In this document: in pieces, positions 27,660 to 36,466 of the stretch | Layout of the letters: every line of letters begins with the position of its first letter | Position numbering within the stretch: position 1 is the first letter of the stretch | Position numbers and translations under genes: made by a program | Notes under the pieces: generated by a model | The model's database searches: none | What the model saw: the letters and a program-made list of their open reading frames with translations, nothing else | Told to the model about the DNA's origin: nothing | DNA from: Thermodesulfovibrionales bacterium | GTDB lineage: Bacteria; Nitrospirota; Thermodesulfovibrionia; Thermodesulfovibrionales; Dissulfurispiraceae | Reading direction: 5' to 3' | Length of the DNA: 57,563 bases | NCBI GenBank assembly: GCA_030017995.1 | Contig: JASEGS010000007.1 | Location: 1 to 57,563, forward strand

Positions 27660-27759
27660 GGATAAACGCATTATGGTAAATCTTTACAGATAATGCGGGC
27701 ATGTGCTAACCTATTAACCTAAATAAATTATTGAATCTATTTTGAAAGGTGGTGGTATA
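27660..27759 (+). other. rpsO leader region
   Basis: The 100 bases between the family-1 repeat and rpsO contain no gene. A TTTACA and a TAACCT about 18 bases apart might be a weak promoter, but neither is convincing. The region is AT-rich and ends with AAAGGTGGTGG before the rpsO ATG. No riboswitch-like motif or S15 autoregulatory fold could be recognised by eye. Confidence 0.3.
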
Positions 27760-28029
27760 ATGTCGCTGGATATAGTAAAAAAGAAGGAGATCATAGAATC
27801 TTTTAAGATTCACGACCTCGACACAGGCTCTCCTGATGTGCAGATAGCATTGTTGACAGAGAGGATAGGCTATCTTACAGAGCATTTTAAAACCCACAAA
27901 AAAGACCATCATTCAAGGCGGGGACTTTTAAAACTTGTTGCTCAGAGGAAAAGACTTCTCACCTACCTGAAAACTGCTGACAGAGGTCGTTATGATAAGG
28001 TTGTTGAGCGCCTTGGGATCAGAAAGTAG
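27760..28029 (+). CDS. rpsO: 30S ribosomal protein S15 (uS15)
   Basis: 89 residues, the standard length. The segments [32 protein letters not shown] and [12 protein letters not shown] are hallmark S15 sequence. It binds the central domain of 16S rRNA. ATG 27760 follows AAAGGTGGTGG; an upstream in-frame TTG at 27742 is not supported. The rpsO-pnp order is conserved in bacteria. Confidence 0.98.
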   Translation: MSLDIVKKKEIIESFKIHDLDTGSPDVQIALLTERIGYLTEHFKTHKKDHHSRRGLLKLVAQRKRLLTYLKTADRGRYDKVVERLGIRK

Positions 28030-28079
28030 GATTTCAAATTGAACCAAATACTGAATTTAAATTATGGAAAGAGGATTTG

Positions 28080-30206
28080 ATGACTAATATAGCTCTGGAG
28101 ATTAGAGGGAAGCCGTTAATTATCGAAACAGGACAGATGGCGAGACAGTCTGATGGCTCGGTTATTGTTAGGTATGGCGACACTGTTGTCCTTGCTACAG
28201 CAGTTGCAGATAAAAAAGCCAAAGAGGGGTTAAACTTCTTTCCCCTTACTATGGATTATCAGGAAAAGACTTACTCCGCCGGGAAGATACCCGGAGGTTT
28301 TTTTAAAAGAGAAGGCAGACCGTCTGAAAAAGAGGTATTAACCTCACGTCTTATAGACCGTCCTATCAGGCCGCTATTTCCCAAAGGGTTTTATTCAGAA
28401 ACGCAGGGAATAGTGTCCGTACTATCCTATGGCAATGAAAATGTAGCTGACATACTCGGAATAATAGGCATGTCTGCTGCTCTCCATATATCAGATATAC
28501 CTTTTAATGGTCCTGTCGCTGGCGTAAGGGTTGGCCGGCTTAAGAACGATAATGGCGGCAACTTGATTATCAATCCTGACATATCCGAATCAAACGACCT
28601 TGACCTCAGTCTTATTGTGGCAGGCACAGCGGATGCAGTGATCATGGTGGAGGGAGGAGGTTCAGATGTTTCTGAATCTGTTCTCTTAGAGGCTATCGAT
28701 TATGCCCACGAAGAGATAAAAAGGATAGCAGCGGTTCAGAATGAATTAAGGAACAAGGTTGCAAAGGCGAAAAGGCCTGTTGCGGTCATTGAAGAAAATC
28801 ATGGATTTAAAGAGGCAGTCCGGTCATATGTATCTGACAGGATGAGAGACGCCTTAACAATACCGGGAAAACAACGCAGGCAGGAAGCCTGCGATATTAT
28901 ATTGGATGACGCTATAAAACACTTTAATACCCCGGAGAACAGGGAGAAATATTCCGGCAATCCAGAAAAAGATCTCACAAGGGATATAGCCAACATATTT
29001 GATGATTATGAAAAAGAGACAGTGAGACACATGATACTTAAAGAAGGGCTAAGAGCAGACGGCAGGAAACCGGATGAGGTAAGGCACATATCCTGTCATA
29101 TGGGCTTTCTGCCGAGGACACATGGCTCTGCTCTGTTTATCAGAGGCGAAACCCAGGCCCTTGTAATAATCACTCTCGGCACTGCAGAGGATGAACAGAA
29201 GATAGATTCTCTTGAAGGGGAAAGCTATAAGAGGTTCATGCTCCACTATAATTTCCCGCCTTTCAGTGTGGGAGAGGTGAAGCCTCTCAGGTCTCCCGGA
29301 AGAAGAGAGATAGGTCATGGCGCCCTCGCAGAGAGGGCATTAAAATATGTTGTGCCTTCAAAGGAGTCATTCCCTTACACCATACGGATAGTATCTGATA
29401 TCCTTGAGTCAAATGGTTCCTCATCAATGGCAACAGTATGCGGCGCAACTCTGGCATTAATGGATGCAGGTGTGCCCGTATCTGCGCCTGTTGCTGGAAT
29501 TGCCATGGGCCTTATAAAAGAGGGCGAACAGGTTGTTGTGCTTACTGATATTCTTGGACTTGAAGACCACCTCGGTGATATGGACTTCAAGGTTGCAGGC
29601 ACAGAAAACGGCATAACAGCATTTCAGATGGATGTAAAGATAGGCGGCGTTAGCCGTAAGATACTTTCAGATGCCCTTGAACAGGCGAGGGTAGGGAGGC
29701 TTCACATACTGGGCAGGATGAAAGAGGCAATATCTTCTCCGAGACAAAATCTTTCTCCTCATGCACCCCGGATATACACAATGCAGATAAAACAAGACAA
29801 AATAAGGGATGTTATAGGCACAGGCGGAAAGGTTATAAGGGGGATAATAGAGCAGACAGGCGCAAAGATAGATATAAACGACGCAGGGGTTATAAATATT
29901 GCATCTTCTGATGAGGAATCAGCTAAGAAGGCAATAGAGATAATAAATGGCATTGTTGCTGAAGCGGAGCTGGGAAAGATATATATGGGCAAGGTAAAAA
30001 GAATAGCTGATTTCGGCGCTTTTGTAGAGATACTTCCCGGGACTGACGGTCTCCTGCATATATCACAGATATCAGAAAAAAGGATAGCAAAGGTCACAGA
30101 CGAGATAAATTTAGGGGATGAGGTTCTTGTCAAGGTAATTGAGATAGATCCGCAGGGAAAGATAAGACTCAGCAGAAAAGAAGCGATGCGGCAACAAAAA
30201 GTTTAA
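28080..30206 (+). CDS. pnp: Polyribonucleotide nucleotidyltransferase (PNPase)
   Basis: 708 residues. Two RNase PH-like domains are seen (first with G-D-T-V-V-L-A-T-A, K-I-P-G-G-F-F-K-R-E-G-R and D-R-P-I-R-P-L-F-P; second with T-H-G-S-A-L-F-I-R-G-E-T-Q-A and D-I-L-G-L-E-D-H-L-G-D-M-D-F-K-V-A-G-T). A KH domain (I-G-T-G-G-K-V-I-R) and an S1 domain (F-G-A-F-V-E-I-L-P-G) follow. It degrades RNA 3' to 5' using phosphate. GAGGA precedes ATG 28080; a TTG three bases earlier is in frame but less likely. Confidence 0.98.
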   Translation: MTNIALEIRGKPLIIETGQMARQSDGSVIVRYGDTVVLATAVADKKAKEGLNFFPLTMDYQEKTYSAGKIPGGFFKREGRPSEKEVLTSRLIDRPIRPLFPKGFYSETQGIVSVLSYGNENVADILGIIGMSAALHISDIPFNGPVAGVRVGRLKNDNGGNLIINPDISESNDLDLSLIVAGTADAVIMVEGGGSDVSESVLLEAIDYAHEEIKRIAAVQNELRNKVAKAKRPVAVIEENHGFKEAVRSYVSDRMRDALTIPGKQRRQEACDIILDDAIKHFNTPENREKYSGNPEKDLTRDIANIFDDYEKETVRHMILKEGLRADGRKPDEVRHISCHMGFLPRTHGSALFIRGETQALVIITLGTAEDEQKIDSLEGESYKRFMLHYNFPPFSVGEVKPLRSPGRREIGHGALAERALKYVVPSKESFPYTIRIVSDILESNGSSSMATVCGATLALMDAGVPVSAPVAGIAMGLIKEGEQVVVLTDILGLEDHLGDMDFKVAGTENGITAFQMDVKIGGVSRKILSDALEQARVGRLHILGRMKEAISSPRQNLSPHAPRIYTMQIKQDKIRDVIGTGGKVIRGIIEQTGAKIDINDAGVINIASSDEESAKKAIEIINGIVAEAELGKIYMGKVKRIADFGAFVEILPGTDGLLHISQISEKRIAKVTDEINLGDEVLVKVIEIDPQGKIRLSRKEAMRQQKV

Positions 30207-30272
30207 GAGTTGAGGAGTTAGGAGTTATGGAGTTGACGCCTTAACTCTTAAACTCTTAACTCTTTAACTCAC
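30207..30272. repeat. GAGTT/AACTC low-complexity inverted repeat after pnp
   Basis: A run of GAGTT-type units (AGAGTTGAGGAGTTAGGAG) is followed by a mirror run of AACTC units, so the transcript can fold into one long imperfect hairpin ending just before the M16 gene start. It may slow exonucleases or act as a weak terminator, but there is no clean T-run. The same kind of sequence occurs in frame inside korA. Confidence 0.6.
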
Positions 30273-30277
30273 TAATT

Positions 30278-31525
30278 ATGTTTACAAAACGTCATCTCGA
30301 TAACGGTATCCCTGTTGTAATGGAGCAGCTGAAGAATTTCCGCTCTGTGATATTGGGGATATGGGTTAAGGTTGGCGCCCGCAACGAAACTCCTGATAAA
30401 AATGGCATTTCCCACTTCCTTGAACACATGTTTTTCAAGGGTACAAAAAAACGAAGCGCTACAGATATATCTATTGATATAGACTCTCTTGGTGGAGACC
30501 TCAATGCCTTTACATCGAGGGAAAATACAGCATTCTATGTGAAGGTATTGGATGAATATATTGACAAAGGCATTGAACTGCTGTCCGATATTTTTCTTCA
30601 CTCCAGATTTTCAGAAGACGAGTTGGAAAAAGAGAAGGGGGTTATAAAAGAGGAGATTAAGCTCATTGAGGATACTCCTGATGATTATATACATGACCTT
30701 TTCAGCAAAACGGTTTGGGGAGATACAGGGCTCGGGCAGTCTGTTTTAGGAAGAAGAGATACAATAAAGACATTCGTCCGTGAAGACCTGCTCCATCATG
30801 TGAGCAAATACTATGGGACATCGGATACCGTAATATCATGTGCAGGCAATTTTGAGCCTGATCGAGTAATAAGCTTGTTAAACCACTACTTTGGAGGGCT
30901 AAGGCGCGGATCAGCGCCGGAATCATTTTTCCCGCCTTGTTTTAAAAGCGAGGTTGCAGGCTATCCACGAGACCTATCAGAGGCTCATATCTGTCTCGGC
31001 GTTGATGGATTGCCTTACGCCAGTGAAGATAGATATGCACTCGCCCTTCTTAACTCTATATTGGGCGCCAGCGTAAGCTCGAGGCTTTTTCAGGAAATCA
31101 GGGAGAAGAAGGGTTATGCATATTCCATATATTCATTCATATCGTCTTATATTGATGCAGGTTTCTGGGCAGTCTATGCCGGCACTGGCAGAAAAAAGGC
31201 GGTAACTGTTACAGAGCTTATCATCAAAGAGATGAAGAAACTCCATAACACTATCTCTGAAGATGAGCTTAATAGGACAAAAGACCAGTTGAAGGGGAAC
31301 CTCATACTCGGACTGGAATCCACAAGCAGTAGGATGCAGAACATAGCGCAGCAGGAGATATGCTATGGCAGATACTATTCCCAGAAAGAGATAATGAAGG
31401 AAATCGAGGCAGTCACCATGCAACACGTAAGGGATTTAGCTCATCGCCTCATCAATGATGGCAAAATGAGCTTGACGATCCTTGGCCCTGTAAAGACAGA
31501 GGAGTTCAAGGGATTGCTGAATTAG
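30278..31525 (+). CDS. M16-family zinc metallopeptidase (processing-peptidase-like)
   Basis: 415 residues with the inverted zinc motif H-F-L-E-H at residues 46-50 and the downstream glutamate in the K-G-V-I-K-E-E-I helix. The C-terminal M16 half has the R-x-x-G-Y-A-Y-S-I-Y element. No signal peptide is visible, so it is probably cytoplasmic, like the Bacillus YmxG/MPP-type enzymes often encoded after pnp. Substrates are unknown. The stop codon abuts the recN start. Confidence 0.88.
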   Translation: MFTKRHLDNGIPVVMEQLKNFRSVILGIWVKVGARNETPDKNGISHFLEHMFFKGTKKRSATDISIDIDSLGGDLNAFTSRENTAFYVKVLDEYIDKGIELLSDIFLHSRFSEDELEKEKGVIKEEIKLIEDTPDDYIHDLFSKTVWGDTGLGQSVLGRRDTIKTFVREDLLHHVSKYYGTSDTVISCAGNFEPDRVISLLNHYFGGLRRGSAPESFFPPCFKSEVAGYPRDLSEAHICLGVDGLPYASEDRYALALLNSILGASVSSRLFQEIREKKGYAYSIYSFISSYIDAGFWAVYAGTGRKKAVTVTELIIKEMKKLHNTISEDELNRTKDQLKGNLILGLESTSSRMQNIAQQEICYGRYYSQKEIMKEIEAVTMQHVRDLAHRLINDGKMSLTILGPVKTEEFKGLLN

Positions 31526-33205
31526 ATGCTCCGGGAACTGAGAATCAAGAATTTCACCATAATTGATGACTTATCAATAAGTTTTGAGCTGGGTTTTAAT
31601 GTGCTTACCGGTGAAACAGGCGCTGGCAAATCAATAATAGTTGATGCCTTAGGTCTCCTGTTGGGCGATAAGGCTTCTCAGGACATGATAAAAGCAGGAG
31701 CTAAAGAAGCGCAGCTTGAGGTCTGCTTTGACGATATAGGACATCAACAGCTTGTGGAATTGTCCATTGAGAATGAAGAAGGTATTGTTATAAGAAGGTG
31801 TATAGCTCCACAGGGCAAGGGAAGGGCTTTTATAAATGATGTCACAGTGGGGCTTCAGACATTGTCAAACATAGGCAACGGCATTGTCAATATCCATGGT
31901 CAGCACGAACATCAGGATCTTTTGAGAAAAGAGAGCCATCTTTTATTCCTCGATGCCTTTGGCGGATTAACTGAATATGCAACAAATCTGCAGATATTGC
32001 ATCAGGAGGTGACCAGCCTCAGGAATAATTTAGCTGAGATGAAAAACAGGGTTCGGGAAAGGGCTCAGAGGGTGGAGTTTCTTAGATTCCAGATAGAAGA
32101 GATAGATTCCGCGAGTTTAAAAATAGGGGAGAAAGAATCCATAGAAGGAGAAAGGTCTATCTTGTTAAATTTAAGCAAGTTAAAAGAGGCTTCAGAAACA
32201 GCATACGATATGCTTTATGAGTCTGAAGGCTCCTGCCTCGAGCAGTTATCCAAGGTGGCTATGCAAATAAGGGGTATGGCACAGATAGATCAGAGCATAA
32301 AGGGACTGTTAGAGATGCTTGACTCGGCAATCCCGCAAATAGAAGATGTTGCTATCTTGCTTAGAAAAACGAGGGATAAATATGACATGGAGCCTAAAAG
32401 GCTCGAGGAGCTTGAAGACAGGATTGAACTTATTAGAAGGCTGGAGAAAAAGTACGGAGAAGGCATAGAGGGGATATTGAAATACAGGAACAATGCAGAA
32501 GAAGAATTGAAGGGGCTGGAGCATATTGAGGAAAGACAGGAGGCGCTGGACAACGAATTGACTCTTAATGAAGATAGATTATTAAAAATGGCGGAGGAAC
32601 TCTCTGGCAAAAGACAGTCAACGGTAAAGAATCTGGAAGGCATGATCAGGAATGAATTGCGTGAACTTGGTTTTCAGAAAGCTGATTTCAAAGCTGCCAT
32701 AAAAAGAAGAGAGACAATCACGGCAAATGGTGTAGATGAAGTTGAATTCCTTTTTTCCGCAAATCCGGGAGAGCCCCCAAAGCCTTTGATAAAGGTTGCC
32801 TCTGGTGGAGAGCTTTCGAGGATAATGCTTGCATTAAAATGCATAGAAATTCAGAAGACAGAAAAACTCCAAACTCCGAACCCCAAACCTCGAACTCTTA
32901 TTTTTGATGAGGTGGATGCCGGCATAGGCGGCATTACAGCACAGCATGTTGGCAAGAGGCTAAAGGACATCTCTAAAAACTATCAGGTATTGTGCATCAC
33001 TCATTTGCCACAGATAGCAGCCCTTGCAGACCATCATCTAAGGGTGGAAAAGGTTATGGTTAAGGACAGCGTAAAGGTTAAGATAGAGCCTCTAAAAGGG
33101 AAGGAGAGAAAAGAAGAGCTGGCGCGAATGCTCAGCGGCAGGGTTACTGATGTGTCCCTCAGACACGCAGAAGAACTGCTCGGATTGACAAAGACAACAG
33201 CCTAA
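31526..33205 (+). CDS. recN: DNA repair protein RecN
   Basis: 559 residues, SMC-like. Walker A is G-E-T-G-A-G-K-S near residue 30, followed by H-G-Q-H-E-H-Q near residue 125. Two coiled-coil arms span about 150-380. The ABC signature is A-S-G-G-E-L-S-R and Walker B is T-L-I-F-D-E-V-D-A-G-I-G-G. Between these, K-L-Q-T-P-N-P-K-P-R-T is encoded by an AACTCC-type repeat (32870-32900) that other RecN proteins lack. It acts in double-strand-break repair. ATG directly follows the M16 gene. Confidence 0.96.
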   Translation: MLRELRIKNFTIIDDLSISFELGFNVLTGETGAGKSIIVDALGLLLGDKASQDMIKAGAKEAQLEVCFDDIGHQQLVELSIENEEGIVIRRCIAPQGKGRAFINDVTVGLQTLSNIGNGIVNIHGQHEHQDLLRKESHLLFLDAFGGLTEYATNLQILHQEVTSLRNNLAEMKNRVRERAQRVEFLRFQIEEIDSASLKIGEKESIEGERSILLNLSKLKEASETAYDMLYESEGSCLEQLSKVAMQIRGMAQIDQSIKGLLEMLDSAIPQIEDVAILLRKTRDKYDMEPKRLEELEDRIELIRRLEKKYGEGIEGILKYRNNAEEELKGLEHIEERQEALDNELTLNEDRLLKMAEELSGKRQSTVKNLEGMIRNELRELGFQKADFKAAIKRRETITANGVDEVEFLFSANPGEPPKPLIKVASGGELSRIMLALKCIEIQKTEKLQTPNPKPRTLIFDEVDAGIGGITAQHVGKRLKDISKNYQVLCITHLPQIAALADHHLRVEKVMVKDSVKVKIEPLKGKERKEELARMLSGRVTDVSLRHAEELLGLTKTTA

Positions 33206-33221
33206 AATTAAGATTTCAATT

Positions 33222-33455
33222 ATGGGAAAAACCACGAAAAAAAATGCAAAGGGCAAAATTGTTATAGACATTGAACTATGCAAGGGCTGCAAATACTGTG
33301 CAATGGCATGTCCAAAGGGATGTATTTCTATGTCAAGGGACTTCAATTCAATGGGATATTTTGTAGCGCATTTTGAACATCCAGAAAAATGCACAGGATG
33401 CGCTGTCTGCGCTCAGATGTGTCCTGAGATAGCCATAGAGGTGTGGAAGGAGTAG
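33222..33455 (+). CDS. 4Fe-4S ferredoxin-type subunit, KorD-like
   Basis: 77 residues with two complete cluster motifs, C-K-G-C-K-Y-C-A-M-A-C-P and C-T-G-C-A-V-C-A-Q-M-C-P. The spacing and the start (I-V-I-D-I-E-L-C-K-G-C) match the delta subunit of 2-oxoglutarate:ferredoxin oxidoreductase rather than free ferredoxins. The matching alpha/gamma and beta genes lie 20 kb away at 54356-56921. A separate delta gene would complete that complex; a stand-alone electron carrier is the alternative. The UGA-containing glutaredoxin follows after 10 bases. Confidence 0.82.
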   Translation: MGKTTKKNAKGKIVIDIELCKGCKYCAMACPKGCISMSRDFNSMGYFVAHFEHPEKCTGCAVCAQMCPEIAIEVWKE

Positions 33456-33465
33456 AGGAGGCTTT

Positions 33466-33672
33466 ATGCAAAACAATGTTGTTATATTCGGCAAGGCAGG
33501 CTGACCTTATACAGAAAAGGCCCTGTCGGTCTATGGAGATAAGGCAGTGTATTATGATGTGAAAAAGGATAGTGAAAAAATGCAGGAGATGCTCAGTTAT
33601 TCAAATGGCGCGAGAAAAGTGCCTATAATTGTTGAGGATGATAAAGTGACCATAGGTTATGGAGGTTCGTGA
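33466..33672 (+). CDS. Glutaredoxin-like protein with in-frame UGA at the active site (candidate selenoprotein)
   Basis: Read through TGA at codon 13 (33502-33504), the frame gives 68 residues: V-V-I-F-G-K-A-G-U-P-Y-T-E-K-A-L, where glutaredoxins have C-P-Y-T/C. The thioredoxin-fold landmark K-V-P-I-I-V and the glycine-rich end I-G-Y-G-G follow. An AGAGGAGG ribosome site precedes ATG. A hairpin that could serve as a bacterial SECIS begins right after the UGA. UxxT glutaredoxin-like selenoproteins are known in anaerobic bacteria. The conserved sequence on both sides of the UGA argues against a decayed gene. Both flanking genes are in the same direction. Confidence 0.8.
33505..33544 (+). promoter_or_regulatory. 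Candidate bacterial SECIS hairpin
   Basis: Directly after the UGA, CCTTAT (33505-33510) pairs with ATAAGG (33539-33544). Inside, AGGCC pairs with GGTCT (one G-T) around a five-base loop CTGTC that starts about 18 bases after the UGA. That is within the 16-37 base range usual for bacterial SECIS loops, which SelB binds. The fold is judged by eye. Confidence 0.5.
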
Positions 33673-33707
33673 GGTGTTTGATTACCGGCAGTTGCCGGAT
33701 AAGTGAT

Positions 33708-35036
33708 ATGAAGCGCATAAAATATTTTCTCATAGTTGTTCTGCTATTTATTCCGTTAAGCGCATATGCTTCTGTTAAAGAATATATGCTCAAGAACGGT
33801 CTTAAAGTCTTAATAATTGAAGACCATAAAGCGCCTCTTGCCACCTTCCAGATATGGTATAAGGTGGGATCAAAGGACGAAACAACAGGTAAGACAGGCA
33901 TGAGCCATCTCCTTGAGCACATGATGTTTAAAGGCACGTCTAAATATGGCGCAAAGCAGTTTTCGCTGATTGTTCAGCGCAACGGCGGTGTAGATAATGC
34001 CTTTACCACCAAAGATTACACAATGTATTACCAGACGCTGTCTTCAGACAGGATGGGGCTTTCTATAGACCTTGAGTCCGATAGAATGGCTAATCTCTTG
34101 CTGGACTCAAAGGAGGTAGCTTCTGAAAAGAATGTTGTTATGGAAGAAAGGCGGATGAGATATGAGGACGATCCTCAGAATCTGCTTTATGAGAATGTTG
34201 TTGCAGAGGCATTCAAAGTCCATCCATATCGCTGGCCTGTCATAGGATGGATGGAGGATATCGCATCAATTGAGAGAGAAGACCTTTATAAGTATTACAG
34301 GACATATTATTCTCCTGATAATGCATTTATTGTAATCTCAGGGGATGTAAATGCAGACAGCGTTATTGCAAACATTAAAGACAGATTTGAAAACATATTC
34401 TCTGGGGGGCAGGATTCAGGGGTCAGGAGCCAAAAATCAGGAATAAAAGAGCCCAAACAGGAAGCACAAAAGAGGATATATCTTAAGAAAGAAGCAGAGC
34501 TGCCCTATGTATTGATGGCATATCATGTGCCCGATTTCCCTCATGAAGATAACTTCGCTCTTGATGTGCTGTCAACAATACTTTCAGGCGGCAAGAGTTC
34601 CCGGCTCTATAAAAGCATGGTATATGAAAAAAGGCTTGCTATAAATGCCTTTGCAGACTATCATGGTTTTTACAAGGACGATTTCCTCTTTGTCTTTGGC
34701 GCCACAGCCTCACCTAAAAATTCCGCTGAAGACCTTGAAAAGGCTATATATGATGAAATTGAGAAAATAAAGAAAGAGCCTCCCTTGGAGAAGGAAATTG
34801 AAAAGGCAAGAAATCAAATAGAGTCATCATTTTTATTTGCGCAGGATTCCAATTATACAAGGGCGCTTTATACAGGGATGTTTGAGATGATGGGAGGCTG
34901 GAGACTAATGGACAAATACCTTGAGGGAATAAGGAAGGTGCGCTCTGAAGATGTTCAGGCTGTAGCAAGAAAGTATTTAACGGATGACAACAAGACAGTT
35001 GGGATTTTAGTGCCGGTGAAAAGAGGAGAAAAGTGA
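33708..35036 (+). CDS. Exported M16-family zinc metallopeptidase (catalytic member)
   Basis: About 442 residues. A signal peptide (M-K-R-I-K then hydrophobic, cut near A-Y-A-S) directs it across the inner membrane. The zinc motif H-L-L-E-H is at residues 67-71 and the third ligand lies in the E-K-N-V-V-M-E-E helix. The C-terminal half has S-S-R-L-Y. Residues about 234-252 (Q-D-S-G-V-R-S-Q-K-S-G-I) come from a GGGTCAGGAG-type repeat. ATG 33708 is used; the upstream GTG frame overlaps the glutaredoxin. It overlaps the next gene by four bases, a common catalytic/non-catalytic pair. Confidence 0.9.
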   Translation: MKRIKYFLIVVLLFIPLSAYASVKEYMLKNGLKVLIIEDHKAPLATFQIWYKVGSKDETTGKTGMSHLLEHMMFKGTSKYGAKQFSLIVQRNGGVDNAFTTKDYTMYYQTLSSDRMGLSIDLESDRMANLLLDSKEVASEKNVVMEERRMRYEDDPQNLLYENVVAEAFKVHPYRWPVIGWMEDIASIEREDLYKYYRTYYSPDNAFIVISGDVNADSVIANIKDRFENIFSGGQDSGVRSQKSGIKEPKQEAQKRIYLKKEAELPYVLMAYHVPDFPHEDNFALDVLSTILSGGKSSRLYKSMVYEKRLAINAFADYHGFYKDDFLFVFGATASPKNSAEDLEKAIYDEIEKIKKEPPLEKEIEKARNQIESSFLFAQDSNYTRALYTGMFEMMGGWRLMDKYLEGIRKVRSEDVQAVARKYLTDDNKTVGILVPVKRGEK

Positions 35037-36466
35037 AACAAATAAAGCAGAAGCGCAGAAGCGCAGAAGTGCAGAAAAATAACGGAGCAATAGTAAAAAA
35101 AGGCGCTATTTTATTTATTTTCTTTTTCTTCTGTTCTTCTGTTCTTCTGCTCTTCTGCTCTAACAATGCTCACGCCCTTGAATTCAAGAAGCAGACGCTT
35201 CCTAATAGCATGACTGTGCTCCATGTAGAAAGGCATAACCTTCCGATAGTTATGGTAACACTATTGATAAAGGCATCTTCCCTTAATGAGCCTTCTGATA
35301 AGGCAGGGGTGGCATATCTAACCTCAAAGATGTTGACCGAGGGCACGTCCAAAATGAGCTCATCTGAGATAAGCGAGGCAATAGAATTCATGGGCGCATC
35401 GCTTGAGGCAACCACAAACACAGACTATACAACCATATCCATGTCTGTGCTGAAAAAAGATGTGGAGAAAGGCTTTGAGATATTCTCTGACATTTTATTA
35501 AGACCCTCATTCCGCGATGAAGAACTTAAGAGGAAAAAAGAATTAATTAAAGGTGTTCTGAAAAGGAGCGAAGAGGAGCCGGGTTTTATAGCGGAAAAAG
35601 CATTTATCAAAGAGGTCTTTGGCAACCATCCATACGGCAGGCGCATTGAAGGTGACACGGAGAGCATTAGTAAGATAACAAGGGATGACGTGATGGATTT
35701 TTACAGGGAGTTTTATGTGCCGCAGAATGCAATACTCTCTGTTGTTGGAGACCTGACACAGGAAGAACTGGACTCAATCATAAAGCAATATCTCTCAGGA
35801 TGGCAAAATTCGGATTGCCCGTGCAGTTCTGTGCCAGAAAAAAGGAAGACTCCTTCTGTTGATAAAACCAAGGTTGTGTTGATCCACAAGGATATAACTC
35901 AGGCGAACATTATCCTCGGTCATATGGGCATTTCAAGGAGCAATTATGATTATTATGCAGTGTCTGTTATGAACTATATTCTCGGCGGCGGAGGATTTGC
36001 CTCAAGGCTGATGAAAGTTGTGCGTGATGAGATGGGGTTGACTTACTCAATTCACAGTTCATTCATCGGGAATAGGGAGCCGGGGCAGTTTGATGTGGAG
36101 GTGCAGACAAAAAACGAATCAGCAGGCGCAGTAATTCAAGAAATTCTAAAACAGATGGAAAAGATACGCACAGAGCCGGTCACAGAGCAGGAGCTAAAAG
36201 ACGCCAAGGCCTATCTCACCGGGAGTTTTCCGAGAAGGCTTGAGACAGGCAGGAGGATAGCTGACTTTCTTGCAGCAGTTGAATTTTACAATCTGGGAGA
36301 TGATTACATCAAAAAATATCCTGAATATATAAACAGAATTACAAAGGATGATGTTCTGAGGGTTGCAAAGAAATACCTCAATCCTGAAAGATATGTGCTG
36401 GTTGTAGTGGGCGCTGAAAAGAAGCTTAAATTAACGGATTTTAAGCCTTCTGAAAATGTCCATTAA
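35033..36466 (+). CDS. Exported M16-family protein without the zinc motif (partner subunit)
   Basis: 477 residues. The M16 fold is clear (L-P-N-S-M-T-V, later G-N-H-P-Y-G-R-R, G-G-G-G-F-A-S-R-L and G-L-T-Y-S), but the H-x-x-E-H site reads Y-L-T-S-K, so it cannot bind zinc. It probably pairs with the peptidase encoded just upstream, as with alpha/beta processing peptidases. The start is GTG at 35033. The first 50 residues are encoded by AGCGCAGA units and a mirror TTCTTCTG run, which gives a basic stretch and a hydrophobic signal-like segment ending N-N-A-H-A. Its 3' end overlaps aroD. Confidence 0.88.
   Translation: MKQIKQKRRSAEVQKNNGAIVKKGAILFIFFFFCSSVLLLFCSNNAHALEFKKQTLPNSMTVLHVERHNLPIVMVTLLIKASSLNEPSDKAGVAYLTSKMLTEGTSKMSSSEISEAIEFMGASLEATTNTDYTTISMSVLKKDVEKGFEIFSDILLRPSFRDEELKRKKELIKGVLKRSEEEPGFIAEKAFIKEVFGNHPYGRRIEGDTESISKITRDDVMDFYREFYVPQNAILSVVGDLTQEELDSIIKQYLSGWQNSDCPCSSVPEKRKTPSVDKTKVVLIHKDITQANIILGHMGISRSNYDYYAVSVMNYILGGGGFASRLMKVVRDEMGLTYSIHSSFIGNREPGQFDVEVQTKNESAGAVIQEILKQMEKIRTEPVTEQELKDAKAYLTGSFPRRLETGRRIADFLAAVEFYNLGDDYIKKYPEYINRITKDDVLRVAKKYLNPERYVLVVVGAEKKLKLTDFKPSENVH

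Noticed and set aside
27375-27665. Plus-strand frame through family-1 copy 2, with a similar peptide in copy 3 (50806-50991)
   Set aside because: The shared peptide (A-R-L-Q-S-L-Y-Q-C-D-K-I) comes from the repeat arms and core. Copy 1 has a stop in this frame, copy 3 shifts frame in the core, and the arms change as complementary pairs, so the constraint is on folding rather than on protein.
30207-30272. Intrinsic terminator after pnp
   Set aside because: The hairpin is long and imperfect, made of GAGTT units, and lacks a uridine run; it was kept only as a repeat.
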